From Selaginella moellendorffii (lineage: Eukaryota > Streptophyta > Lycopodiopsida > Selaginellales > Selaginellaceae): a stretch of DNA of 64,000 nt. The translations under genes and the position numbers were made by a program. The notes beneath the pieces are model-generated. The model was not told the DNA's origin, did not search any database, and saw only the letters and a program-made list of their open reading frames with translations. The stretch covers positions 1,242,574 through 1,306,573 of the forward strand of contig NW_003314276.1 in assembly GCF_000143415.4 (NCBI RefSeq). Reading direction: 5' to 3'. Of the stretch, positions 46,467 to 57,100 are shown piece by piece (the stretch's first letter is position 1; each line of letters begins with the position of its first letter).

Positions 46467-47330
46467 TTGCGTCTCAGCTGGCTGCTGTAGCTCGGTTGGC
46501 TGCTGCGGCAAAGATGGCTGCTCCTCAGCACGCTGGTGTGGTGAAGATAGCTGCTCAACAGGCTGTGGCAATGATTGTTGGTGCTGCTCGACTGGCTGCA
46601 ACGGTGGAGACTGCTGCTCGACGGGCTGCAACGGTGGAGATTGTTGCTGAGGCTGGTGTTGCTCGGCAGTCTGCTCCGTGGGTGGTTTGTAAAAAGTGTT
46701 GTGCCCCTACTCAACGGATGGTGGATTTGTAACCGTCTCAAGATTTTCAAGAATATCCTGCGTCAGCGAAATATGATCGTCCACTAGAATTGTTGTACCT
46801 GGAGACAGAGGTTGTGCCGGTTCCTGCGGTGGTGATGGTGGCAAATCCGGCTGCGGTGAGCTAGGAGGCTGCAAGCTCCTCGTTGGTGGCTGTGTAAGTG
46901 CCAAACTCTGCTGCCGTTTTGTTTTGGTTCTAGAAGTTCTCTTTGGTTGTTGTCATCTTGGCACCGTGTGTTGGATCGTTTGCACATCAATGTCGTCACT
47001 ATCAACCTGTGGAGGCGCAATGTTTCTTCGTCCTTGTCCCCGTGTCTTTCTTCGTGGAGTTGCTACTGTCTTTCGCTGGACCTTTTTCTTCTCGGTATTC
47101 ATCAATTGTTCTTCAGCTTGGCACTTTGAACTTTTTGTGGCTTCATGCTGTGGAGGTAGAGGTGGTGGACTGTAGATCACCATTGCTTGTTTTCTATGCA
47201 TGATAATGGCTCGGACATACGGTAGTATCAGTGTCCTCACACATTTCTTCGCGTTGAGTTCTCCTGCCACCTTCTTAAGTTCTCTGCGAAACTTCGGGAT
47301 CACATATCCTGCTAAATCCACTTTCTTCAT
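46467..47330 (-). pseudogene. J gag-like protein, distal part (Gln/Pro-rich), 5' of F insertion
   Basis: One frame runs from 47330 into the F insertion site with stops at 46953-46955 and 46707-46709. The first part is basic (KKVDLAGYVIPKFRRELKK, then RRKTRGQGRRN), compatible with RNA binding. The second is Pro/Gln-rich with repeats of QPVEQQSPPL. It continues across F into 37764-38319. It is offset by a frameshift from the gag domain just upstream (47371-48090). Confidence 0.6.
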
Positions 47331-47370
47331 TTGGTGTATCAGCCAATGCGATCATGTTACGATAGGCTTC

Positions 47371-48090
47371 TCACAATCCTTGTATATAAGACAAACTCTT
47401 GCCTTTGTCAGTGATGAGATCTTTACATTTCTTTGCATGTAATTTGAATCGTCTAGTATAGTCTTGAATTCCTTCCTTTGGTCGCTGTTTTATATTCTTG
47501 ATGTGCTCATAATGCTCCTCTGGTGTTCCCCCAGCTGGGAATTGTTCCTTGAATTGTTCAAGTTTCTCGTCATGTGGTACAGAATCTTCTAGTGTATGAT
47601 ACCACTCAAGAGCTTTTCCTTTAAGTGTGTATGGGAAAAGTATGGCTTGATGCTGTTCTTGATTGTTCATTTTAACAATCTGGTTGAATTGCTTTACATG
47701 TAATTCTGAATCTTCTGACTTACTTCCTGTGAAAATTGGATATGTAACCATGCTTCCAATTGTACTCATCGGATTAATGATTGCCATAGGTGGTCGTAGA
47801 CTTTGTTGGTTGAGTTGTTGTTCTGGTGAGTCTGGATTTGAGTAATCTGGTGTTGTGTATTCTGCTTCTTCAAATGTCTCAAACTCTTGGGCGTCTTTGA
47901 TATTCAGTTCCTTGTTATCTTTAACTGGGTTGCTCGACTCGGCAACTTGAATTTGCTTATCCGCTTTGTCATACTTGTTTAAAATCGTTTCTAAAATTTG
48001 TTGCTGTTGTTGTTCTAATTTCTCTTTTTCTACCTCTTCCTTTGTTTTGTCGATTCTTTTGTCGAAGATCTCTTTCCCGGATCTTGATTG
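47371..48090 (-). pseudogene. J gag domain
   Basis: The best preserved part (47787-47371) has a retrotransposon gag domain: PIFTGSKSEDSELHVKQF, then KGKALEWYHTLEDSVP and LEQFKEQFP, then IQDYTRRFK. Upstream, the same frame stays open to about 48090 with a Gln-rich, charged coiled-coil-like stretch. No Met occurs there before 47787, so the start is uncertain. A TGA at 47371 and a frameshift separate it from the next segment. The family role is capsid assembly. No zinc knuckle was found. Confidence 0.75.
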
Positions 48091-48737
48091 GGTCTGGTTT
48101 CTGTTTGTTCATTCAGTTTGCTAAGTCTTCTCAACTTAAATGTCGAGGAAAGTTTCCTGAAGTTGTGTTTCGCCTAAATTGACTTGAGTCAATTGTTGTT
48201 CTTCATAGATTGCAAAGTCAAGCTCTTACGTCTTGAGTCTTCTGCAAATTTAGTTTTGTTGTATAAATACGAAGTCAAGCTCTTGTGTCTTGAGTCTTCA
48301 ATCGAGTTTTATTTTCTTTCTCGATTCTTCCCGAGTTTCTTCTCGAGGTCACTTTCCTGAGTCTAGCTTAGGAAAGGTCTTGTATTTGAAAAATCAGATG
48401 GTGTAAGTATGCACTATTTTGTTTGTTGGAAGGAGGTCTGTGTTGTCATAAATTGATTGATTTAGCTGTTCGCTGGTAAATTTTGGATACTGCTCGCCAA
48501 CTTTGGGATCGAGCAGGTATACAATTGTTTGGAATTCTCTCTAGTAGTCCAATCTTGAATAATTGTTTTCTTACAGTGTGTTGGTTGTTTTGGAATGCGA
48601 GCTCTCACTACGAGCTATTATGTTTCCCAGTCATTGGTAAGATTTGAAGATGCTAAATACAACAGTGGTATTTTTAATGCCCTAATTCTTGTTGCTGTAA
48701 GCCTATGTGTGCGCAATTCTATCCAATGCGCTTTTCT

Positions 48738-49595
48738 CTATGGTTGATGTCGTGATGGTGCATTTCCCTGAGGCCGTTCTTGCCGGTCTTGTTCTACTTC
48801 CCTCTGTCGTATAGCACGTTCTCTTCCACAATCAGAGTCTATCACTTTACGAACTTCCCAAGGTATAGTCTCAATTAATATTCTTGCATTGTAAGTTTGT
48901 AATCTTGACACAGGATCTCTTAAAATACTCCTTAAAATGTTGAAATTTCTTAAACGCACTCTTCCTTGTTGGTTGCGAGTGATGTATATTTCTAAGCTGG
49001 GGTTTCGACGTTGGACCTCAGTGTCAAAATTGAAATTTGTTACTGTATTTAATCTTGCCCCATTGTGATTCCTTCTTAAATTTCTCCTTCTTTGATTCGT
49101 AATCCTTGATCTTCCAAGATGTTCTCTTGAACTTGTCACAAGTTCAGGTTCCTATCGGTTTCTTGAACTTAAATTCTCAATTCGAATTTGTTGATTGCCT
49201 TGTTCTTGATTCCTTAACTCTTTAGCTATTCTTGTCCGTCCTAAACGATGCCAATATGCTATAGTGTATAGTTTGTTAAGAGTGCTTGTTGGTAGCGTTA
49301 CACTCAAAGGACTTTGAAGAAGTCGATAAAGTAATTTTGCATTCTCTTCAAAATCCCTAAATCTAAGTGTGTCAACAAACCAACGAACTTGTGGTTCAAT
49401 GGTTCCACACTCTGTTGCTGCTATAACTCTCGTCAAATTAGTGTTGAAAACAAGTGTTAATGGTTGAAAAGTTTCACGTTTATGTATGCCTAGGAATTCG
49501 ATAATTGTCTGTTGAAAGATGTGTCCACGATACACCCAAGTCAGGGTTCTTCGAGTTGCAAAGAAATCGAAGTAAACATGTTTTTCTTTCAACAT
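48738..49595 (-). pseudogene. J extra ORF, 285 codons with one stop
   Basis: A single minus-strand frame starts at 49595 and is broken once by a stop at 49152-49154. The first part (147 residues) includes VYRGHIFQQTIIEFLGI and LYRLLQSPLSVTLPTSTL. The pattern resembles the 'putative plant transposon protein' domain carried before gag in some Tat-type elements, but I cannot verify this. The second part is Arg/Gln-rich (RRRNLRRNHNGARLN) and may bind nucleic acid. It lies between the Cys-rich ORF and gag. Confidence 0.6.
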
Positions 49596-49643
49596 TTCCT
49601 CATTTTCGCATTCTTCCTATTTGCTAGACAATTTGTAAAAGAG

Positions 49644-49946
49644 TCACAAAAGTGTTTCTTGAAGTTTTTGAAAGCAACCAAAGCTTTGTTTTTCTTCTTT
49701 TTCTAAACTATCGTTACTCTTTTTAGTGTCGTCTTCTTGGGCTATTTCTTCCCGTTTCTTTCTCTCTTCTACTGTAGCACTTTCATCCCTGATTTGGAGT
49801 CTTTCTTTCACTTGCTTGCAAGTGTTACATCGCCATTTTGGATAGCATTGCTTGTATGGTTTTGCACAATTTCTGAAACCACACAAAAGGCAATCCTCAT
49901 ATCTTGTACAGCTTGTGTCTCCAAATGGGCAGTCGTGCTTTTTCAT
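49644..49946 (-). CDS. J small Cys-rich protein (100 residues)
   Basis: ATG at 49944-49946, stop at 49644. Eight Cys lie in the first 43 residues (CPFGDTSC, CLLCGFRNC and CNTC), suggesting two zinc sites. A highly charged Lys/Glu-rich tail follows. It is the first ORF after J's leader. No stops interrupt it. I do not recognise the family; nucleic-acid binding or silencing suppression are only possibilities. Confidence 0.55.
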   Translation of the reverse strand: MKKHDCPFGDTSCTRYEDCLLCGFRNCAKPYKQCYPKWRCNTCKQVKERLQIRDESATVEERKKREEIAQEDDTKKSNDSLEKEEKQSFGCFQKLQETLL

Positions 49947-50440
49947 TCTTCTTCCATCGCTAGCCGCTAGAATTTCTCTTTGGTCGTTTCTTTATCGCAG
50001 ATTCTTGATATATTTGTTCTCTTCAACCTCTCGCTAAAAGCGATTATGCTCACACCCTAAGTTTTCTGCGACTTGGGTGGCTTCAATCTTCAAGTATTCT
50101 TCATGTTTTCATGCTCGTTAACACTTGCTTACTCTGATTTCTTGTCGGAGATTCTTCAAATATTCTGATGTGCAGAATATTTTTCGTCGTCAACCTCTCG
50201 CCAAGAGGCGGTTATGGTGGATGCTTGGACTTTCTGAGAAGTGGGCGATCACTAGATGATCATAGTCTTCAAGCGCTTGGTCTCTAGCATGTTTGCCATG
50301 CTTCTTGCTGTAGATTTTTGTTGATTTTCTTCTTTTTGTTTCTTTTTGACTTTTCCCTTGATTCTTGACTTCGGCTTCTTCTTTTAGTTGTGGCTAAAGC
50401 TTCCAGTATTTGTTCTTTTGGGTGCTCTTCACTTCGCCTA

Positions 50441-50457
50441 TCCCACCGTGGTCGCCA
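50441..50457 (-). promoter_or_regulatory. primer-binding site of element J
   Basis: The minus strand reads TGGCGACCACGGTGGGA three bases after the LTR. TGG at the start matches a tRNA CCA end. It differs from the methionine-type sites in D, E, F and G and resembles sites described for Tat/Ogre elements (from memory). Confidence 0.6.
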
Positions 50458-50460
50458 AAG

Positions 50461-50864
50461 TGGAGAACTACAAAATCACCTCTACAATGATCTTGTGAAT
50501 CCTCTCTAATCTAAACTAGATCCAAACATAAAAAGGAAAGAAATACTTAGCCATGTGCTATTGCTAAGATGTTGATGCTGAGATTGATGCACATCTCACA
50601 GCCTTGATCCCCAGAAGGCAGTGAGTAAGATAGGCATGGAAGAGAAGAGTAGATGTTGAGCAAGTGGAGTGTATGTTATTATGGCCAAGGATATAAAAGA
50701 CAGAAAAGGGGATAGGTCTGGCGTGCTATCACCAGCCTATATAACCACTACATGCCCAGTCATCCAAGTCAAGAATTTAGACCGGGAGAAATCCTGATCT
50801 CAATTCCTAACTCAGGAAATGCCTTCGTGCGAAAATCATGATGCAAAATGCATGTACCTCTCTA
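50461..50864 (-). repeat. 5' LTR of element J
   Basis: 404 bp, matching 37325-37728 with very few differences. The leader beyond it (49960-50440) is noncoding and carries two related CAACCTCTCGC blocks (50021 and 50192). Confidence 0.82.
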
Positions 50865-50869
50865 AAATC

Positions 50870-53624
50870 TAACTATGAAGAGTCTAAATGTAGGTTGAAG
50901 ATGAAACACAAAGGATTTCAAATCTTCAAAACCTATGGCTCACTATAGATAATTATTGAATAAAATTTGTGTTGCTGAGGTCAAAACAAAGCTTTGCAAT
51001 AATGACATAGTACCTAGCTCTTTTATGATTGATTTTGGAGCCACTATTCACCTATCTTGGCATAAAGATCATTTTGTCAAGTATAGAAATTGTCTTGGCC
51101 AACATGATGTGTAGTTAGGAGATAACAGTGAGCATGGATGGTGTTCATAGAATTGGTGATATCAATATCTATATTCCTACTCTTTAATAAAATTTATTGT
51201 CTATCACTAAGATTGCTAACATGGGTAATAATTTATATTTTAATCATAAAGTTTGTGTCATTCAAAATGCACAAACTCATGATGTGGTTGCTATAGCTCC
51301 CAAAGAAGGAAATCTATACTAGCTCAAGGTCAAGGAGTCTACCAACTATTTGATTCTTACCTCCATTTGTAAAGGCATAGATCTATGGCATAAAAGACTT
51401 GACCATTGCTCATTGTCTAGGATTTCCACCTTAAGGAACATGGTAAATGGTTTGAATGTATCTAATGAGCTAAATCTTGCTCTATGTAAAGCATATGCAC
51501 TTGGAAAGCACCATTGTTAATCTTTTAAAATGATTAGAAGCCAAGCAAGCAATTTGCATGAGCTCGTCTATGTTGATGTTTGTGGTTTAGTGCAAATTCC
51601 CCCTAAGTATTTCTTGACTTTCTTAGTCACAAGATCTTAATTATTGAACAAGAAATCTGAGGTCTTAAATTGTTTTGTAAATTGGAAAGGCTTGGTCAAA
51701 AATCAAACCAATTGTCAAATAAAAAAGTTAGGCACAAATAATACCAATAAATTTATGAATTATACCTTTAATAGCATATGTTCTCAAACTAGAATCCAAC
51801 ACTAGCTCATAGAACCATACATGGCTCAACATAATGGAGTGGTAGAGTGCACCATTATGGACATAGCTTAATGCCTTCTTACTCAATCTAATATTTGATA
51901 ATAAATGTTTTGGGCAAAGGCACTTTATTCCTTCAACTATTGACCTATTGTGGTAGTTAAAGAAATAACCCCTTTATGCATTTGGGTGCATGATATATCA
52001 ACATGTTCCAAAAGAGTTGCATACAAAATTTAATCTAAGGAAAGGTTTATGTTTGTTAAAATATCTGATTTCAGTTTTCATACTTAAAAATTGATGGATT
52101 TCGTGACAACCATGCTTCACATGTATAAGTAGGAAGAAGTGGTATTTTCTTAAGGAAATCTTTTTTTTCTCTCAATCCTCTTTTATTCCTTATAAAATTC
52201 TATATTCTTAATTTTAGAATGATGCTATTTTTTATGCTTATTTTTCAAACAATGCTCAACAAAGTGGAGTTAATCTAAGATTGTTTGAGCAAAGAAGAGC
52301 TAATTTAGTCATTAAAGTCTTAGCTCAACCTTCTCTTATAAGATATAAGGTTGTTTTGACTCTAGTAGCATTCAACAAAACTACTCTTGAACCACTTAAA
52401 CAAGGAAAAATGTGAAAATTCCAAAAAGCCTTTGAAAATGCTAAATAATTTTATGTTGTTTTATTAGAATTTTATATAGCTGCATATATAATAGAGCTTT
52501 CTTCATTCAAGGAAGCTACTAAAAGTGAGAAATGACAAATAAATCAAGTCTATCACTTGTATGCACACTTTTCATAAAGTGGTTCTTCCAATTAAACTTG
52601 CAGATCTTGGCAGTCAATAGGTTTACAAGAAGAAGCTCAAGCTTAATGGTTTCATTAATTGTCATAAAGCTTAGTTCATTTCACAAAGCTAGAAATAACA
52701 ATATGGTATAAAGTATTTCAAGACATACTCTTCAGTAGTAAAGATGAAAAGTGTTTAAATTTTGCTTATTTTAATTATATGCTTTGATCTTGAGATTCAT
52801 TACATTGACATTAAGACTGCTTTCTTAAATAAAGACTTGCAGAAAGATGTTTACATTCAACAACCAAAAGGTTAACCCAACTTGAGAAATAACATCTTAT
52901 ATGGAAGCTCAAGAAAGCTCTTTATAGCCTTAAGCAAGCCTTGAGAGCATAGTGGCAAAAAAATAAATATTTTCTTTAAAACTAAAGGAATTTTTTTTAT
53001 CACTCTTGAATTTAATGTTTACATCAAGCAAGAAAGGAAGTTTCTACTTATTTTTTCTCTCTACATTGATAATTCACTCTTGATTAACAACTATTGTGAG
53101 TATTTACAAATTTTCACGACTAACCTTGGAAAAACTTTTGCTATGAAGGATCTTGGAGAAGCTTGATATTTTTTTAATCTTGAGATTCATCATGATATGA
53201 AAACAAGGTCTCTTTACATCTCTCAACATCAATATTTAACTAAAGTCCTTATTTGCCTATAAGTAGTATTAAGTTCTTGATAAAAGTTGAGTGTCCTAGC
53301 AAGAAAGAGTGTTGAGCCATAACAAAGGTACCATTTCAAAATTATCTTGGGAGTTTAATATACATTATGATGTGCAACTGTCCAAATTTGGCTTATGTTG
53401 TCATTGCTCTTAACCAATTTTTTACCAATCACATCAAGACATAGGTAAATTTTTTATGTGCTATATAAAGGAAACTCTTGCTTTTGGAGTGTTTGGAAAA
53501 CATGTCAACCATGCAATTTGCAAAACATCTGAAATAAACCTCCTCCTTACAACTTTCCATTGGAATGCCATGCCTTTCTAGAAAGCTTTCACCTTAACAA
53601 GTTCTTTTCCATCACCAAGCTCAT
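50870..53624 (+). pseudogene. copia protease, integrase and RT remnants (element K)
   Basis: Protease-like MIDFGATIHLS lies near 51028 (family DSGAT). GAG-pre-integrase sequence LWHKRLDHCSLSRIS lies near 51385. Integrase core pieces include ELVYVDVCGLV near 51560. RT pieces include IHYIDIKTAFLNKDLQKDV near 52800, LYIDNSLLI (YVDD degraded to YIDN) near 53070, and KDLGEA then ISQHQYLTKVL to about 53250. There are many frame changes and stops. Element I interrupts it after 53624. Confidence 0.8.
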
Positions 53625-53629
53625 CCATC
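53625..53629. repeat. target-site duplication CCATC, left copy (element I)
   Basis: A perfect match to 59158-59162, directly outside both LTRs. Confidence 0.93.
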
Positions 53630-53689
53630 TGTCAGGAATCCCCCAATTCTTGCCACATTCCTGACTCTCCCCGGATTCCTGACCTGCAG

Positions 53690-53783
53690 ACCACATTCCT
53701 GACTCTCGAGACACTTCCCTATTCCTGACTCTCGAGACACTTTCCTATTCCTGACTCTCGAGACACTTCCCGATTCCTGAGTC
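53690..53783 (+). repeat. tandem ATTCCTGACTCTCGAGACACTT units in U3
   Basis: About four imperfect copies of a 30-base unit containing CTCGAGACACTT. They lie upstream of the TATA box and recur in the 3' LTR (58830-58925). The position fits an enhancer-like array, but the function is unknown. Confidence 0.7.
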
Positions 53784-53881
53784 TCGAGCCACATTCCTGA
53801 TGATGATGTGGCGCCTCCTCGACCTCAGTTATATTTAGGCCGTCCTCGATCCAAGAGTGGTGGAGCTTCATCAACCTATAG

Positions 53882-53926
53882 TATATATAGGTTAGCCTTG
53901 TTCCATTTCTCCACAATCTGAATCAA
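53882..53926 (+). promoter_or_regulatory. TATA box and inferred RNA start / self-primer of element I
   Basis: TATATATA (53882-53889) is followed about 23 bases later by CACAATCTGAATCAA (53912-53926), whose complement lies at 54019-54033. A start near 53913 would put this sequence at the very 5' end of the RNA, as self-priming needs. Confidence 0.75.
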
Positions 53927-54018
53927 CGCCAGTCTAAGGCCTCTTCTTTGTTTCCACTAGCTTTTCTCTTTGTCTTTTTGCATTTTCCAATCTTGATCTT
54001 GTCAAGGGTCTTGACAGT

Positions 54019-54033
54019 TTGATTCAGATTGTG
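54019..54033 (+). promoter_or_regulatory. self-complementary primer-binding site of element I
   Basis: TTGATTCAGATTGTG lies two bases past the LTR and is the exact reverse complement of 53912-53926. No tRNA-type TGG start is present. In Tf1-type elements the RNA 5' end folds back onto such a site and is cleaved to prime reverse transcription. Confidence 0.85.
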
Positions 54034-54115
54034 TTTTTTCGTTTTTTGATTTAGCTCGTTTTGATTGTTTGATTACCTTTGCCTTTTTTTCCCCCTTTTT
54101 CCTTTCTTCTTGCCA

Positions 54116-57100
54116 ATGGAGTCTCCAAGCCATCTTGATTTCTTTGCTAATGTCCTTGCAAAAATCCAGTCTGAGAATACCGAGCTGAAGGCAACCCTTC
54201 TTCGCATGCAGCAGGAGCTTGCTTCACTTTCGGCTCAAGGATCCAGCAAAGTTCCTGAACTGAAGGTGAGCTTCCCAGCGAAATTTTCAGGCAAGCGTTC
54301 AGAGCTTCGCAGATTCCTGAACCAGATGGAGTTGATCTTCGCACTTCAACATCGGCGGTACCCTACTCCCGAGTCTCAAATCGGCGCGATTGGGACGTTG
54401 CTCGAAGGTGCAGCTTTGTCATGGTTTTCTCCTCTTCTGGAGAAGAGCATGAAAGGGGTCGTGGTTCCAAAGCTGATGGATCTTCAATTGTTCAAAGAGA
54501 AGCTCGAAGCATGTTTTGGCGAGACGGATCGGGTTCGGGCTGCTACCACAAAGATGAGATGTCTCTCTCAGGGGTCTCGTCCTGCCTCGATCTACGCTAC
54601 AGAGTTCCAACTCCTTGCTTTGGACACTCAGTGGGATGAGCGGGCCTTGATTGACCAATTTCGTTTCGGCCTCAACAACGGTGTCAAGGATTTGTTGCTC
54701 ACCATGGAGGATCCCAAGGACCTGTCGGATGCCATCAACAAAGCTGTTCGATGTGACAATCGTCTCTTTGAACGTCGTCAGGAAAGTCGCCGTGCCGCTG
54801 TTTTTCCGTCCCAGACTCAGGAATCCCAGCTTGAGTCTTTGGGGCATACTCCTGAACCTACTGCTCCGGTTCCAATGGATATTTCTAGTACTCCCCGACT
54901 CATTAGAGGGAAGTTGAGTCCTGCTGAGAAGCAACGTCGAATATCTCATAATCTTTGCCTCTATTGTGCTGATCCTAATCACAAAGCAGCTGTATGTCCC
55001 AAGAAGCCTCCTCGACTGCTCGAGTTCACTCTGCCTCAAAGTCCACCTCTATTGCAGTCGGGAAACGACCCTGTCCAAACAGACTCCTCACCACCTTTCA
55101 TCAAAGCCACCACCAATTCCCGCAACTTCCACGTCCCATGTCTCCTTTCTTTCACCGGACAATTAGGACTCAAGGCTCTGGCATTACTGGACTCGAGTGC
55201 AACTTCCTGCTTCATGGACACGGACTTTGCTGCCCAACATCACGTTCCTCTTTCTCCTACCATACGGGATTTGAGGGTTGAAGGCATCGGCGGGCATTTT
55301 GTGTCTCCATCTTCTGGACTTAGGGAAACATTGCCCGTTCGAGTACACATCGGGTCCACCATCACCGATATCGCCTTCAACATCATCAACAGCAAGTCCT
55401 CCTCTGCGGTGCTCGGTCTTCCTTGGTTCCAACTACATCAGCCTCAGATCTGTTGGAAGGAATTACAGCTCATCTCTCCCACGGCTTCCCCTGCTGTTCA
55501 TCGAGTTCGAATCAGGAAAAGTTCCCTAAACTCAAATCGGGGTTCTGTTCCTAACTCTATAAAGTTTTCACCCTCTTCTTTTTCCTCTCTTCCATCTTAT
55601 ACTGGACCGTATCCTCGTCTCATCATTCCATTTAGTCGTATGCCTCCTCCTATCTCCACAATCACTATGAAAGAACTCCTTCATGAAGAACCTCTTTTTC
55701 TTTTTGCTTTGCATGTTTCTCCTATCAGTTTTCCTGAGAAGTATCATGATTTTGGGGATGTGTTTGACAAGAAAAAAGCTAGTGTACTGCCTGTTCATCG
55801 GCCTTATGATTGTCCCATTGATTTACAGGAAGGAGCGTCACCTCCGTGGGGGCCTATCTATGGGTTATCCCCGTCCGAGCTTAAGGCCCTCAAAGAGTAC
55901 GTGGATGAGAACCTTGCCTCGGGCTACATTCAGCATTCGCAGTCCCCAGCTGGAGCGCCTGTCTTCTTTGTCAAGAAGAAGGATGGGAGCTTGCGGCTAG
56001 TCATCGACTACCAAGGTTTGAACAAGGTGACTGTTCGGAACCGTTATCCGCTGCCCCTGATCTCGGACCTGTTGGAATGCCTCGGCGGTGCCCGCTTCTT
56101 CACCAAGATCGACCTCCGTGGAGCATACAACCTGATCCAGATCCGGCCTGGTGATGAATGGAAGACTGCGTTTCGAACCCGCTATGGCCACTTCGAGTAC
56201 ACTGTCATGCCATTTGGCTTGACAAATGCTCCAGCAGTTTTCCAACACATGGTGAACGACGTCTTTCAGGAGTTTCTTGATCAGATGGTGATCGTCTATC
56301 TCGATGACATCCTCATCTACTCAAAAACTCAGGAGGAGCATGATGAACATGTTCGCAAGGTGCTAGCGAAGCTGCGAGAACACGGCCTATACGCGAAGCT
56401 TGAGAAATGTTCCTTTGATCAGCAGTCTGTGGAGTTCCTTGGGTACATTGTCACTCCTGAGGGTATCACGATGGATCCTGCCAAAGTCAAGACTATTCTC
56501 GAATGGGAGCCTCCACAATCAATGTCGGACGTTCAGGTTTTCCTTGGCTTCGCCAACTTCTACCGCAAATTCATTGATCACTACTCTGACATTGTCCTTC
56601 CTCTCACACATCTCACTCGCAAGGATGTTCCCTTCTCTTGGTCTGCTGCTGCCCAGTAGGCCTTCGACACACTCAAGGCGGCCTTCAGTTCTGCTCCTGT
56701 CTTGATCCATGCTGATTCCTCACAACCTTTCTTCATCGAGGCTGACGCCTCCGACTTTGCCATTGGTGTTGTGCTGTCTCAACTCGGAGCGGATCACGAA
56801 CTTCATCTAGTCGCTTTCCATTCTCAGAAATTCTAGCCTGCGGAGATCAATTACGAAATTCACGACAAGGAGCTCCTTGCCATCGTGGATTCCTTTGGAG
56901 AGTGGCGCCGTTTCTTGGAGGGGGCGAGCCATCAAACAACAGTCTGGACGGATCACAAAAATCTCGAGTACTTTGCCACTTCCCGAGTTTTAAGCCGTCG
57001 TCAAGCAAGGTGGGCACAATTCCTGAGTCGGTTTGACTTTGTTATCAAGTACAGACTTGGAAAGTTTCAAGGCCTTCCTGATGCTCTTTCAAGGCGCTCC

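Larger units (their letters stand above)
37325..50864 (-). mobile_element. element J: non-autonomous LTR retrotransposon with extra ORFs, interrupted by F
   Basis: 404-bp direct repeats at 37325-37728 and 50461-50864 flank it, with AAATT/AAATC on the outside (four of five bases match). A tRNA-type primer-binding site follows the right LTR on the minus strand (50441-50457). Without F the element is about 5.4 kb. In order it encodes a small Cys-rich protein, a 285-residue protein, a gag-like protein and a Gln/Pro-rich, coiled-coil C-terminal part. There is no RT, RNase H or integrase. Extra ORFs before gag and this primer site resemble the Tat/Ogre lineage, which is inference. Confidence 0.8.
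53630..54016 (+). repeat. 5' LTR of element I
   Basis: TGTCAGGAATC to GTCTTGACA, 387 bp. The U3 part carries direct repeats of a CATTCCTGACTCTCGAGACACTT-like unit (53690-53780). A TATA box lies at 53882-53889. Confidence 0.93.

Noticed and set aside
48000-48110. 47-codon overlapping frame (ATG at about 48105) in a different frame from J gag
   Set aside because: It overlaps the gag-frame extension, is strongly basic and Gln/Thr-rich by composition, and has no independent support.
53690-53783. CRISPR-like array of about 30-base repeats
   Set aside because: The units are contiguous without unique spacers, lie in a retrotransposon U3 and sit in a plant nuclear context.
54065-54115. TTG start upstream of the element I gag
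   Set aside because: The ATG at 54116 has a good context and lies in the same frame. The upstream residues are just a hydrophobic reading of a pyrimidine-rich leader.
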